In this document: piece after piece, positions 55,320 to 63,401 of the stretch
How the letters are laid out: the number at the start of each line of letters is the position of its first letter
Position numbering within the stretch: the stretch's first letter is position 1
DNA from: Rhodanobacteraceae bacterium
Lineage (GTDB): Bacteria > Pseudomonadota > Gammaproteobacteria > Xanthomonadales > Rhodanobacteraceae
DNA: 64,000 nt
Reading direction: 5' to 3'
Assembly (NCBI GenBank): GCA_004299705.1
Contig: SCQS01000055.1
Coordinates: 48,225-112,224 of the forward strand
The notes under the pieces: model-generated
The model's database searches: none
What the model was told of the DNA's origin: nothing
What the model saw: the letters and a program-made list of their open reading frames with translations, nothing else
Program-made: the position numbers and the translations under genes

Positions 55320-57296
55320 ATGGCTAACACGATCGAACTCAAGGTGCCGGACATCGGCGATTTCGAAGACGTGCCGGTGATCGAGGTGATGGTGAAGGCC
55401 GGCGACCGCGTCGAGAAGGACCAGGGTCTGGTGACGCTGGAATCCGCCAAGGCCACGATGGAAGTGCCCGCCAGTGCGGCTGGTGTCATCAAGGAAGTGA
55501 AGGTCAAGGTTGGCGACAACGTCAAGCAGGGGTCGGTGATTGCGACCGTCGAAGCCGAAGATGCACTCCCCTCTCCCTCCGGGGTGAGCGGCGGCGCTGG
55601 CGACCTGCCGGGGGCAGGTCGCGCCGCCGCGAGCGCCCGAGCGACAGCGAGGGCCGGGGGTTACTTGGCGAGGAACGAGCCTAGTAACGGGGTCGTGGGT
55701 GAGGGTCCACCGCCCGCACAAGGTTCGACCGGAGCGCCACTCGCGCAAACAACACCGCGCAAATCCGAACCCTCACCCGCCCCTTCGGGGCACCACGGAG
55801 CTCTTGGCCATGGAGGGCAGCTTGACCCAAAGGGAGAGAGGAGAGAGAGCGCTCCGCAAGCCGCAAAGGAAACCGGCCGCAAGCCCGACATGGAATGCGC
55901 GATGCTGGTGCTGGGTTCCGGCCCCGGCGGCTACAGCGCGGCGTTCCGCACGGCTGATTTGGGTTTGGACACGGTGTTGGTCGAGCGTTATGGAACGCTG
56001 GGCGGCGTTTGTCTCAACGTCGGCTGCATTCCGTCCAAGGCATTGCTGCACGCGGCCGAGGTAATCGACGCGGCCGAACTGATGGGCGCGCACGGCATCA
56101 GCTTCGGCAAACCGAAGATCGACCTCGACAAGCTGCGCGACTTCAAGGACAAGACCGTCGGCAAGCTCACCGGCGGCCTCGCCACGATGGCCAAGCAACG
56201 CAAGGTGCGCGCGGTACAAGGTGTCGGCACTTTCGTGTCGCCGCACGAACTCGAGGTCGTCAACGGCAAGGACAAGCAACTGATCCGCTTCGAGCAGGCC
56301 ATCATCGCGGCCGGCTCGCAGGCGGTGCACTTGCCGATGTTCCCGTGGGACGACGAGCGCGTGATGGACTCGACCGTCGCGCTGCAGCTGCGCGACGTGC
56401 CGAAGAATTTGCTGGTGGTCGGCGGTGGCATCATCGGCCTCGAAATGGCGACGGTGTATCGCGCGCTGGGCAGCGCCGTCACGGTGGTCGAGTTCATGGA
56501 CCAGTTGATGCCGGGCGCGGATGCCGACCTGGTGCGCCCGCTGGCCACGCGCCTGAAAGCGCAAGGTGTTTCGGTACACCTCAAGACCAAGGTCACCGCC
56601 GCCAAGGCGCAGAAGAACGGCATCACCTGCGAGTTCGAAGGCGGCAGCATTCCGGAGAAAAAGACCTTCGACCGCGTGCTGGTGTCGGTCGGCCGCAGCG
56701 CCAACGGCAACAAGATCGGCGCCGACAAGGCTGGCGTCAGCGTCACCGGACGTGGCTTGATTCCGGTGGACACACAGATGCGCACGAACGTCGAGCACAT
56801 CTTCGCGATCGGCGACCTGGTCGGGCAGCCGATGCTGGCGCACAAGGCCGTGCATGAGGGCCACGCTGCCGCGGAAGCCGCGGCCGGACGGAAGCGGCAC
56901 TTCGATGCGCGGGTGGTGCCGTCGGTCGCGTTCACCGATCCCGAAATCGCGTGGGTCGGCGTCACCGAACGCGAGGCGAAGGAAAAGAACCTCGACATCA
57001 GCGTCGGCAAATTCCCGTGGGCCGCCTCCGGCCGCGCGCTGGGCATGGACCGCGCGGAAGGCTTCACCAAGCTCATCTACGACGAAGCGACCCACCGCGT
57101 GATCGGCGGCGGCATCGTCGGCGTACACGCAGGCGATCTGATTTCCGAAATCGCGCTGGCGATCGAGATGGGCGCCGAGATCGGCGACATCGCGCTCACC
57201 ATCCACCCGCATCCGACGCTGGGCGAATCGGTAGGCATGGCGGCGGAAGTGGCCGAAGGCACCATCACCGATTTGTACATTCCGAAACGAAAGTAA
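55320..57296 (+). CDS. lpd: Dihydrolipoyl dehydrogenase (E3) with lipoyl domain and expanded linker
   Basis: Encodes 658 residues, longer than the usual ~600 of this class. Residues 1-80 are a lipoyl domain (K44 in TLESAKATMEV). Residues ~81-185 are a low-complexity linker rich in Gly, Ala, Pro and Ser. From residue ~190 follow the FAD domain (MLVLGSGPGGYSAAF), redox cysteines in GGVCLNVGCIPSK, NAD site VVGGGIIGLEMA and the catalytic HPHPTLGES. It reoxidises the lipoyl groups of E2. ATG 55320 follows GGGAGAAC and lies 14 bp after aceF. Confidence 0.93.
   Translation: MANTIELKVPDIGDFEDVPVIEVMVKAGDRVEKDQGLVTLESAKATMEVPASAAGVIKEVKVKVGDNVKQGSVIATVEAEDALPSPSGVSGGAGDLPGAGRAAASARATARAGGYLARNEPSNGVVGEGPPPAQGSTGAPLAQTTPRKSEPSPAPSGHHGALGHGGQLDPKGERRESAPQAAKETGRKPDMECAMLVLGSGPGGYSAAFRTADLGLDTVLVERYGTLGGVCLNVGCIPSKALLHAAEVIDAAELMGAHGISFGKPKIDLDKLRDFKDKTVGKLTGGLATMAKQRKVRAVQGVGTFVSPHELEVVNGKDKQLIRFEQAIIAAGSQAVHLPMFPWDDERVMDSTVALQLRDVPKNLLVVGGGIIGLEMATVYRALGSAVTVVEFMDQLMPGADADLVRPLATRLKAQGVSVHLKTKVTAAKAQKNGITCEFEGGSIPEKKTFDRVLVSVGRSANGNKIGADKAGVSVTGRGLIPVDTQMRTNVEHIFAIGDLVGQPMLAHKAVHEGHAAAEAAAGRKRHFDARVVPSVAFTDPEIAWVGVTEREAKEKNLDISVGKFPWAASGRALGMDRAEGFTKLIYDEATHRVIGGGIVGVHAGDLISEIALAIEMGAEIGDIALTIHPHPTLGESVGMAAEVAEGTITDLYIPKRK
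55565..55860. repeat. Composite repeat inside lpd
   Basis: An in-frame block with a C-rich edge (CTCCCCTCTCCCTCC) and a G-rich edge (GGGAGAGAGGAGAGAGAG). It includes a hairpin pairing GACCTGCC with GGCAGGTC (55602-55620) and flanking GGCGGCGC/GCGCCGCC. It is wholly within the lipoyl-FAD linker. Confidence 0.75.
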
Positions 57297-57298
57297 CC

Positions 57299-57817
57299 GT
57301 GCCGTTGCCATCGCAGCATCTGGAAACGCTGGCGCGCTACAAGGCGTGGGCCGATGCGCGGCTGTACGACATGCTGGCCGGGCTCCCAGCCGACGCCCTC
57401 ACGGCGCCTTCGCCCATCTTCGCAGGCAGCATCCTGCGCACGCTCAATCATGTTTACCTGATGGACGTGGTGTGGAAATCGCACCTGCTCGGGATTCCAC
57501 ACCACCTGACGACGCGCAACCCGGAAGCCGCGCCCCCGTTTCCCGAATTGCGCGACGCGCAGCGCGGCATCGACGCGTGGTACGCCGATTGCGCCGCGAC
57601 GATGACGCCCGATGTCTGCAACGACGTCGTGCCATTCACCTTCATCGGCGGCGGCGAAGGATCCATGCGGCGTGAAGACATCGTGCTTCACGTGATCAAT
57701 CACACCACCTATCACCGCGGACACATCACGGCCATGCTCAACCAGATCGGCGTACAGCCGCAGGCCACCGACTTGCCGGTATTCCTGCGCGATACGCGAT
57801 CGTTGCTACCGAAATAA
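57299..57817 (+). CDS. DinB-family metal-binding protein
   Basis: Encodes 172 residues from GTG 57299, directly after lpd. A DinB four-helix fold with its metal-ligand pattern: His in LNHVYLMD and the two histidines of INHTTYHRGHI. DinB proteins are often thiol-dependent enzymes or damage-inducible; no specific function is known. Close spacing to lpd suggests read-through. Confidence 0.8.
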   Translation: MPLPSQHLETLARYKAWADARLYDMLAGLPADALTAPSPIFAGSILRTLNHVYLMDVVWKSHLLGIPHHLTTRNPEAAPPFPELRDAQRGIDAWYADCAATMTPDVCNDVVPFTFIGGGEGSMRREDIVLHVINHTTYHRGHITAMLNQIGVQPQATDLPVFLRDTRSLLPK

Positions 57818-57992
57818 CTCGATTGGATGCGGAGATGCCGTCAATCACCGCTCCCGACCCTGCGCGGTCGCCGGCAGGCCGGCTTCTACCGGAGTTCGTG
57901 ATCGTCGCGCACCGTGCCAGGTGCAAGGCAATGTTGCGTTGCTGACCGTAGGAGCGCGCCTGCGCGCGACCATGGGCAGCGGCTGCAATGGG

Positions 57993-58147
57993 TCTAGGCT
58001 TTGTGAAAACTCACGTGGTTGATCTCCCAACACTCGCCACAGTTCGGGTTGAATCGTTTTGGGACCCAAAGGTCGCGTCAAATAGAACTCTCGTGGTCCA
58101 TCCGAGACAGCGTTTTTCGCCATTCAAGAGTTTTCACACAGCCTGGG
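57993..58147. mobile_element. MITE-like element with 20-bp terminal inverted repeats
   Basis: Within the 400-bp gap before the porin gene. The ends TCTAGGCTTTGTGAAAACTC (57993-58012) and, inverted, CCCAGGCTGTGTGAAAACTC (58147-58128) match at 17 of 20 positions. The 155-bp interior has no gene. This is the form of a non-autonomous insertion element; the family of the parent IS is unknown and no clear target duplication is seen. Confidence 0.6.
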
Positions 58148-58219
58148 CCGGAAACGGCAGGGCAGAATTCAGCAGACGGACCCCCGCCGGCGTGGTGACT
58201 ACCACGATGGCGACTCGCC

Positions 58220-59422
58220 TCAGAACGCGATCTGCGCTCGCAGTTCGAAGATACGTGGATCGACGACGAGGCCCTTGCGGTCGCTGAAGGCGCGGACGTA
58301 GTTGGTCTGCAGTTTCAGGTGATTGCCGAGGTACCAGTTGGCGCCGAGAGTCCAGTCGTGTTCGCGGCCGCCGAGGATCGCGCCGTCGTCGAGATCGAGC
58401 GCGCTGTAGCGCAGCAGGAATTCCAGTGCGCCCCACGGCCGTGACGGCACGATGTTGCCGACGTTGCCGTCCTTGTACGGGCGCGATTCGCCCGTCGCGA
58501 CCCAACTCGCGAATGCGTACCAGCCGTCGATGCGGTACGCGGGCTTGCCGTCATTGAAGGAAGTGTTCGCGCGCAGGTATTCGCATTGCAGCGACCATGG
58601 CCCGTGGATCCACAAGCCCTCGAGGCCGGTGCGGTCGACGCCGGCGACGTTCTTCAGCGTGCCCGAACTGACCAGTTTCAGCGGCGACAGGCTGGCCTCG
58701 GGCATCGCGCCGAATTTCGCCGAAGGCTGTTGCAGCGTGCCCAAGGTGGTGGTGGTCGCTTCGGGTGCTTCACGCGAAGCAGAGGCGCCGAAGTGCAGCA
58801 CGTCGCCGGGGCGACTCCGCGGCACCCACGCCACGCGTCCGGCCAGCGTGTGTCCGTCGTTGGCACCTTGCAGATCACTGCCGTCGTAATAGCCGACCTG
58901 CGCCTGCCACGCCGGCCGGTACCACGCCCAGTCCACGCCCACGCGGCGGTTTTCGTAAACCGCCTGCATCGGCAGCGCCTGCTCGATGAAAGTGTTGGCG
59001 GGGGTACTGGTGTTGCCCTCGAAACCGACCGGCGTCTTGCTGTAGCCGACCCGGAACGCGCCGATATCCCTGCCGAACAGCGCCTTCGACTGCACGCGCA
59101 CGAACACGTCCTGCCATTTCCTCGACTGGAAATCGTATTGCGCGATGGCGTCGTAGACGCCCTTCTTGTTCACGTACAGCCCGAAATACTTGCGCCGGTT
59201 GGTGTGCGCGTCGGGCAACAATCCGTGGTCGTGCGAGAAATCGTTGACGTCGTACTGGTAGAGCACCCTGGCGCCGAAATCGGTGCCGTCCGCGAACGTG
59301 GTGTGCGTGGGCCAGCCGCCGAGGAAGGAGTAGTCCTGCGCGATGGCGGGCGCGGCGGCCAGCGCCAGTGCGGCCGCGGCACCCCGCAACGCGGTCTTGC
59401 GTGCGTGTCGCATGAAAGCCAT
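58220..59422 (-). CDS. OprO/OprP-like outer-membrane porin
   Basis: Encodes 400 residues: a signal peptide (ALRGAAAALALAAAPAIA) and a beta-barrel pattern ending FELRAQIAF with the C-terminal Phe. The family is the phosphate-selective porin (OprO/P) type, with WTLGANWYLGNHLKLQTNYV near the end. Substrate selectivity cannot be read. Alternative ATG at 59413 would shorten the signal by three residues. Confidence 0.8.
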   Translation of the reverse strand: MAFMRHARKTALRGAAAALALAAAPAIAQDYSFLGGWPTHTTFADGTDFGARVLYQYDVNDFSHDHGLLPDAHTNRRKYFGLYVNKKGVYDAIAQYDFQSRKWQDVFVRVQSKALFGRDIGAFRVGYSKTPVGFEGNTSTPANTFIEQALPMQAVYENRRVGVDWAWYRPAWQAQVGYYDGSDLQGANDGHTLAGRVAWVPRSRPGDVLHFGASASREAPEATTTTLGTLQQPSAKFGAMPEASLSPLKLVSSGTLKNVAGVDRTGLEGLWIHGPWSLQCEYLRANTSFNDGKPAYRIDGWYAFASWVATGESRPYKDGNVGNIVPSRPWGALEFLLRYSALDLDDGAILGGREHDWTLGANWYLGNHLKLQTNYVRAFSDRKGLVVDPRIFELRAQIAF

Positions 59423-59596
59423 TTCAGGATCGGCAGATCGAGGGAATCACGTGCATCGGTACCATCGGGTCGTGTCCGCATTCTGCCAGAGCGAATGCCC
59501 GCCGCCGTCAACCGCCCGCGTCTGGAGCATTTTTGGTTCGCGTCATAACAGGCGACCACACCTGGGCCGGAGCACAACGGCTCGAAGCAAATCCAT
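59423..59596. promoter_or_regulatory. Upstream region of the porin gene
   Basis: About 175 bp upstream of the porin start, with no gene and no motif I can defend as a promoter. Confidence 0.3.
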
Positions 59597-59686
59597 GGTC
59601 GTCATCCCGGCCATGGATTGGCCAAGACCCAGCGCCATGAGAGGCAAAGACACTGGATTCCGGCCTTCGCCGGAATGACGGGATTG
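59597..59686. repeat. Dispersed inverted repeat, family E (copy 2)
   Basis: ATGGTCGTCATCCCGGCC and GCCTTCGCCGGAATGACG form the ends; same family as 14648-14766. It lies between the porin and kinase genes; the remaining 140 bp hold nothing recognisable. Confidence 0.65.
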
Positions 59687-59829
59687 AAGATCTGGCTCGC
59701 CGACGTAAACGTATGAATCGAAACTGCTCTCACACGACTGGCAGGCGATGGTCTGGACCGGATTCACGCGCAGACGCGCCCCCGCGCGCACGCCGCGCCT
59801 GAGGTCAGCGGACTGCAAGCCCGCAGGAA

Positions 59830-62691
59830 TCATTGCAGCCTTGCATATTCGGCCTTGGCTTGCTTGAGGACAGGGATGTCCGGATCGGCGCCTTTCCACA
59901 GCGCCAGGAAATCCCGATAGGCAGCACGGGCCTTGGCGGTGTTGCCTTGCAGGGCGTACGCCCGACCCAGTTGGAGATGCGCGAGCGCGCCGATCGGCGA
60001 ATTTCCCACGATTCCCCGGTGATCGAGGATCTTCTGGAATTCGCCGGCGGCTTTGCTGCCGTTGCGTGCGACGAGCCAGGCTTCGCCCCTGACGAAAACG
60101 GGGAGCAAGCCGTTCCAGACATAGTCGCTGAATGTCGTCCGCCCGAGCTCGTACGGAGCGGCGGCACTGAGAATCTCCAAAGCTTCCGAAGGATTCCCGC
60201 GATCCAACGCAAGTTCGGCGCGGAGGGTCGGCAGGTAGTTGAACTGGACGATGGTGGCTTCCGGGAAACGCCTGTCCAGATCATCCGCCAGCGCCTGCGA
60301 CCGCCCGACGTCCCCGGCGAATGCCAAGGCGAGCGCGGAGCCATATTGCACATCGACACCAACGGATTGCTGCATGGCCGACATGGCAAGCTGCCGGGCT
60401 TCCCTGGCGTTGCCGAACAGGGCTTCCCTCAATCCGGACGTGGCTGAAAAGGTCGCGGCTTTTTCTTTTTTTCCGGCCCTTTCGGCGGATTCGATCGCCC
60501 GTCTGGTCAACGCTTCCGCTTTCCTGAGATGTCCGGAATACGCAGCGGTATTGGCCTCGTACGCCAACAAGGTGTCCTCCAGTCCCGCTTGCCCAACCGA
60601 AACAGCGACCTGCCGCTGCATCGCCGCCGCATCGTTTTGCAGGAAGGCGATCTGGTAGAGGTACTCGGCAAGGAAGGGGCCGTGCAGTTTGTGCTCGGAC
60701 GCTTGCTCGTAGACAGCGTTCGCTGCCTGGAATTGATCCAGGGCCATGTAACCTCCCGTGAGGAACTCATAGGGGGCGCTGTCATTCGGGTTCAAGCGGA
60801 CCGCTTTGCCGGCCTCGGAAACCATCTCGTTGTAGCGGCCCATTGCGGGGTAGATTGCACCTGCAAGATACGTGTGCGCCATCTCGGCGCGGGGATAATC
60901 CTGTGCCCAAAGCTTGCAGGCTTGTTCGGCTTTTTCGAGGTTCCCGACGACCTCCTTGTAGTAGATGGCCGCTATCAGATACTTCTCGGGCTCGCTTGCG
61001 CGGCCGCGCAGTTCGTAGGCCTTGCTGGTGTAGCCTGCCGCGACGCTGGGCTCCCCGGTCGACGTGTACCAGATGCCCAACCACGCGTAGGCGAGCGCAA
61101 ATTTCGGGTCGAACTCCACGGCGCGCTCAAGGGATGGGATGGCGAGCGAGGCGGAAGTTGCACGCAGGCCATCGCTGTAGGCTTGCAAGGCCTCGAGCGA
61201 TGAAGTGGTCGCCTGCTCCAAAGGTGTATTGAATCTCCGCACCGTGCCCAGCGATTCGCCCAGCTTGTTCCGCATCGCCGATGCCATCCTGCCCAGCGCT
61301 TCGAGCACATGGTTCTTGTCACCGGCCTGGACTTCGGTGCTCGCCAGCGTTTCGCTGGTCGAGCAATCGACGGCCTTCAACGTCAGGAGATATTGCGTAC
61401 CGATTTGAGCAATCGAGCCATCGAGCACAGCGGCGCTTGCAGTGCGCAGACAAATTTCCCGCACAACCTCCGGCGTCAGTTTCGCGTCCGGCCTCTGTTC
61501 CATCATCTGCAGCGTCTGCTGGATGCGTTTGTCGGAAACGATGCTCAGGAATGGAGACTGCTCCAGTTGCACGGACAGTCCTTGCCGCAGCGTTCCGTCG
61601 AAGACCGGATCGCCCGTGCTGTTCGCGAAATTTGCAAGAACGATCGTGTCCTTGTCGGTGAGGGTGGGTTTCGGGGTGCGATGAAAGTAGACATAGGTCG
61701 CTGCGGACAACGCCAACGCAACCGCGATGGCTGCCAGCGCGAGTTTCCCGCGGCTCCCCGTGGCGGTCACGCCCGCCAGTGCCTGCTCCAACTCGGCGGC
61801 TGACTGCCATCGACGCTCAGGGGCCTCTTCCAGACAGCGATCTACGATTCGCTCGAGCTTGCGGTGCGAGATACGCCTGCGCCTGAGAGCAACTCGCGAG
61901 CCGGTCAGCATTTCGTACAGGACGCAGCCGAACGAATAGATGTCGGTATGAAAATCAGCCGGCTTGCCTTCCCTCTGCTCGGGCGCCATGTAGGCGGGCG
62001 TACCGAGCACCATGCCGCCGGCGGTGACGGCTTCATCGCGGTCCGATCTTGCCAAGCCGAAGTCCAGAACCTTGATTCCGGATTTCGCGATCATGATGTT
62101 GCCCGGCTTCAGGTCGCGGTGGACGATGCCTTTTCCGTGAGCCTCGGTCAGCGCGGACAATATCTGCGCGGAGTACCCAAGTGCCGTCTTGACGGGAAGA
62201 GGCTCGCGTTTCAGCCGGGCCGCCAACGTCTCACCCTCGACCAGCTCCATCACGAGGTAATTCGGCCCGACGTCGTGGAGCGTGCAAATATGGGGATGAT
62301 TCAGCGAGGAAATGGCGTGGGCTTCGCACTTGAATCGCTCGATGAATGGCTCGTGCGCGACCTTGATGGCGACTGCACGATCCAGACGCGTGTCCGTCGC
62401 GCGATAGACCGCACCCATCCCGCCTTCGCCCAGCTTGCCATCGATCCGATACGGCCCGAGGCAGGTGCCGACATCGAGGGTCGCCGCCGTCGAGCCTGCC
62501 TGCAGTTCGCCGGTTTCCAGCATGACCGGCCGATCCAGGAACCCGCCTTCGTCGGGTTGTGCCAACAGCGACTCCACTTCGCGGCGCACTTCGGGATCGG
62601 CTTCGGCCAGCAGTGTGGCCCGCGCTTCGTCCGTCGTCTCGCGGACCGCATGGTATAGCGCCTCGATTCGCTGGAAACGCTCGCTGTTCAT
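59830..62691 (-). CDS. Membrane Ser/Thr protein kinase with TolB-like and TPR domains
   Basis: Encodes 953 residues. An N-terminal helical region (1-80) is followed by a kinase domain: GEGGMGAVYRA, VAIK, catalytic HRDLKPGN, DFGLAR and YMAPEQREG. The late lobe is short: after YEMLTGSRVALRRRRISHRK the alpha-G region seems to lack about 30 residues. A membrane helix (LALAAIAVALALSAATYVYF) leads to a periplasmic TolB-like domain (KDTIVLANFANSTGDPVFDG) and many TPR repeats. It lies directly downstream of a sigma factor gene on the same strand, a known pairing in which the kinase controls the sigma factor. Confidence 0.88.
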   Translation of the reverse strand: MNSERFQRIEALYHAVRETTDEARATLLAEADPEVRREVESLLAQPDEGGFLDRPVMLETGELQAGSTAATLDVGTCLGPYRIDGKLGEGGMGAVYRATDTRLDRAVAIKVAHEPFIERFKCEAHAISSLNHPHICTLHDVGPNYLVMELVEGETLAARLKREPLPVKTALGYSAQILSALTEAHGKGIVHRDLKPGNIMIAKSGIKVLDFGLARSDRDEAVTAGGMVLGTPAYMAPEQREGKPADFHTDIYSFGCVLYEMLTGSRVALRRRRISHRKLERIVDRCLEEAPERRWQSAAELEQALAGVTATGSRGKLALAAIAVALALSAATYVYFHRTPKPTLTDKDTIVLANFANSTGDPVFDGTLRQGLSVQLEQSPFLSIVSDKRIQQTLQMMEQRPDAKLTPEVVREICLRTASAAVLDGSIAQIGTQYLLTLKAVDCSTSETLASTEVQAGDKNHVLEALGRMASAMRNKLGESLGTVRRFNTPLEQATTSSLEALQAYSDGLRATSASLAIPSLERAVEFDPKFALAYAWLGIWYTSTGEPSVAAGYTSKAYELRGRASEPEKYLIAAIYYKEVVGNLEKAEQACKLWAQDYPRAEMAHTYLAGAIYPAMGRYNEMVSEAGKAVRLNPNDSAPYEFLTGGYMALDQFQAANAVYEQASEHKLHGPFLAEYLYQIAFLQNDAAAMQRQVAVSVGQAGLEDTLLAYEANTAAYSGHLRKAEALTRRAIESAERAGKKEKAATFSATSGLREALFGNAREARQLAMSAMQQSVGVDVQYGSALALAFAGDVGRSQALADDLDRRFPEATIVQFNYLPTLRAELALDRGNPSEALEILSAAAPYELGRTTFSDYVWNGLLPVFVRGEAWLVARNGSKAAGEFQKILDHRGIVGNSPIGALAHLQLGRAYALQGNTAKARAAYRDFLALWKGADPDIPVLKQAKAEYARLQ

Positions 62692-62704
62692 GGGTGGTTG
62701 CGTC

Positions 62705-63271
62705 CTAGCCTGCGGTCAACTCCCGCGAGAGCCAAGCCTTGGCCAAGGTCCAGTCGCGTCGGACCGTGCGCAGCGAGATCTTCATGGCCGCGGTGGTTTC
62801 CTCTTCGGTCAGACCACCGAAATAGCGCAGCTCGACGACCTTCGCCTGTCGCGGAGCGAACCGGGAAAACGCTGTCAACGCCTCATCGAGGGCCAGAACG
62901 GATTGATCCGAGGCGCTCGACAGGAGGGCTGTCTCATCGAAGTTCACTCTGATCACGTTGCCCCCGCGCTTGAGTGCGGCACGCGCGCGTGCCGCATCAA
63001 CCAGGATTCGCCGCATCATCTGCGCCACCATCGCGAAGAACTGCGCGCGGTCGTTCGATTCGACGTGGGTCACGTCCACCAGGCGGAGGTACGCCTCGTG
63101 CACCAATGCGGCGGTCTGGAGGGTAATGGCCTGGCGCTCGTTCTGCATATACCGGCGCGCCATCACGCACAGTTCGGGATACACCCGTTCCGTCAGTCGC
63201 GCCAAGGCGGCCTCGTCGCCGCCGCTCCATGCCTTCAACAGGATGGTGATTTCAGCAGGGGATGCGGCCAT
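62705..63271 (-). CDS. ECF sigma factor of the TIGR02999 (kinase-associated) type
   Basis: Encodes 188 residues with sigma regions 2 and 4 only. The end of region 2 reads QFFAMVAQMMRRILVDAARA, and region 4 VVELRYFGGLTEEETTAAMK. The acidic DAED motif of region 2.2 is replaced by TLQTAAL (residues 50-56), as in ECF sigmas that are activated by phosphorylation (group ECF43, e.g. Vibrio EcfP). The kinase gene follows 13 bases downstream. No anti-sigma gene is present. Confidence 0.85.
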   Translation of the reverse strand: MAASPAEITILLKAWSGGDEAALARLTERVYPELCVMARRYMQNERQAITLQTAALVHEAYLRLVDVTHVESNDRAQFFAMVAQMMRRILVDAARARAALKRGGNVIRVNFDETALLSSASDQSVLALDEALTAFSRFAPRQAKVVELRYFGGLTEEETTAAMKISLRTVRRDWTLAKAWLSRELTAG

Positions 63272-63350
63272 CGATGCCCCCTTTTCCACCGGAAGGCAAT
63301 TCTAGTAGCAATCCGCATGGCCGGTTTTCCCGTCTGTTTTCGCCTGTAAC

Positions 63351-63385
63351 TGTGGAAGGAGGACACATACCGTGCCTCCTCCACA
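63351..63385. promoter_or_regulatory. Palindrome in the sigma/secreted-protein intergenic region
   Basis: TGTGGAAGGAGG (63351-63362) and CCTCCTCCACA (63375-63385) are an inverted pair, 12-base spacer, in the divergent promoter region. It could be an operator or an mRNA hairpin that hides the GGAGG. A good ribosome site (TGGAGAAG) lies further down, before ATG 63402. Confidence 0.4.
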
Positions 63386-63401
63386 AGCCTTGGAGAAGCC
63401 C

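Noticed and set aside
57987..58287. Plus-strand frame through the MITE-like element
   Set aside because: It crosses the inverted repeats and the antisense of the porin end, without a ribosome site.
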